From NCBI RefSeq assembly GCF_018688495.1, contig NZ_CP061320.1:34586-98585 (forward strand): 64,000 bases of DNA, written 5' to 3'. A program made the translations under genes and the position numbers. Below, piece by piece: positions 63,441 to 64,000 of the stretch. The notes beneath the pieces were generated by a model that saw only the letters and a program-made list of their open reading frames with translations, did not search any database and was not told where the DNA came from. This stretch comes from Polynucleobacter sp. Adler-ghost. GTDB lineage: Bacteria > Pseudomonadota > Gammaproteobacteria > Burkholderiales > Burkholderiaceae. Numbering within the stretch: position 1 is the first letter of the stretch; the number at the start of each line of letters is the position of its first letter.

Positions 63441-64000
63441 ATGCGGCAAGCCGACGTTACCCGAAATACTTCGGAAACCAAAATTCAAATTGCTATCAAT
63501 TTAGATGGCACAGGTAAAGCTGAGCTGGCCTCAGGCGTACCTTTCTTGGACCATATGCTGGATCAAATTGCCCGTCACGGCATGATTGACCTCAAAGTAA
63601 TCGCAAAAGGCGATACCCATATTGATGACCACCATACCGTTGAGGATGTAGGAATTACTCTGGGACAAGCGTTTGCTAAGGCAGTTGGCGATAAAGCGGG
63701 TATTACCCGCTACGGCCACTCCTACGTCCCTTTAGATGAAACCCTGTCTCGCGTAGTGATCGACTTTTCTGGTCGTCCAGGGCTGGAGTTCAACGTGCCA
63801 TTTACCCGTGCACGCGTGGGCGACTTTGATGTGGATCTGAGCATCGAGTTCTTCCGTGGTTTTGTAAACCATGCTGGAGTCACTTTGCATATTGATAACT
63901 TACGTGGCATTAATGCTCACCACCAGATTGAAACCGTGTTCAAGGCCTTTGGCCGCGCATTACGTATGGCTTTAGAGATTGATCCACGCGCATCCGGTGT
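63441..64000 (+). CDS. hisB: Imidazoleglycerol-phosphate dehydratase (partial, cut by window end)
   Basis: HisB dehydrates imidazole glycerol phosphate. The visible 186 residues start [20 protein letters not shown] and contain [24 protein letters not shown] and a second [13 protein letters not shown], the His/Glu-rich metal sites. The protein looks like the single-function form of about 195 residues, and only the last few codons are missing. No strong ribosome-binding site is visible before the ATG. Confidence 0.95.
   Translation, partial: MRQADVTRNTSETKIQIAINLDGTGKAELASGVPFLDHMLDQIARHGMIDLKVIAKGDTHIDDHHTVEDVGITLGQAFAKAVGDKAGITRYGHSYVPLDETLSRVVIDFSGRPGLEFNVPFTRARVGDFDVDLSIEFFRGFVNHAGVTLHIDNLRGINAHHQIETVFKAFGRALRMALEIDPRASG

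Overview
The window is a chromosomal segment of a betaproteobacterium in the order Burkholderiales. The mid-40s % G+C (judged by eye), the compact gene spacing and the protein sequences fit a Polynucleobacter-like member of the Burkholderiaceae. Three gene strings support this: tRNA-Tyr/Gly/Thr-tuf-tRNA-Trp-secE-nusG, mlaFEDACB-ABC-bolA-murA-hisGD, and a secretin gene joined to aroKB. The species assignment is an inference from sequence style and gene order, because no database could be searched.

Region 1 (1-33485) is the transcription and translation core on the + strand. It opens inside the 3' end of 23S rRNA, followed by 5S rRNA, a strong terminator and a new promoter. That promoter serves tRNA-Tyr, tRNA-Gly, tRNA-Thr, tuf, tRNA-Trp, secE, nusG, rplKAJL and rpoBC. 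After a second terminator and promoter comes the str operon (rpsL, rpsG, fusA, tuf). The S10, spc and alpha gene sets follow as one nearly unbroken run from rpsJ to rplQ, including secY, infA and rpmJ. The two tuf genes lie in a direct repeat of about 1.2 kb that looks identical. Several spacers hold clear RNA structures: an L10 leader ending in a terminator-like hairpin before rplJ, two mutually exclusive hairpins between rplL and rpoB, and a terminator whose 3' arm contains the -35 box of the rplN promoter.

Region 2 (33486-40082) holds housekeeping genes on both strands: cutA-dsbD, hemB and engB, a dihaem cytochrome c, lysA-lptM, and cyaY. Region 3 (40096-46715) holds aroB, aroK, a short PilQ-type secretin and one small pilus-assembly-like membrane protein on the - strand. 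Divergent from these are mrcA (PBP1A) and a lone REP-associated tyrosine-transposase-like gene. Compared with the order remembered for Burkholderiales, the aroB-to-mrcA block looks inverted and pilM, pilN and pilO are missing.

Region 4 (46733-64000) holds gltBD (glutamate synthase), the complete Mla phospholipid-transport set (mlaF, E, D, A, C, B), an ABC-2 exporter pair, a BolA-type gene, murA and the start of the histidine operon. hisC is reversed between hisD and hisB, which is unusual. hisB runs off the end of the window.

No CRISPR array, prophage, toxin-antitoxin pair, defence island or convincingly new multi-gene system was seen. The most interesting points are the rearrangements (the hisC inversion and the inverted, reduced pilus block with an adjacent transposase-like gene) and the RNA-level control elements in the ribosomal operons.
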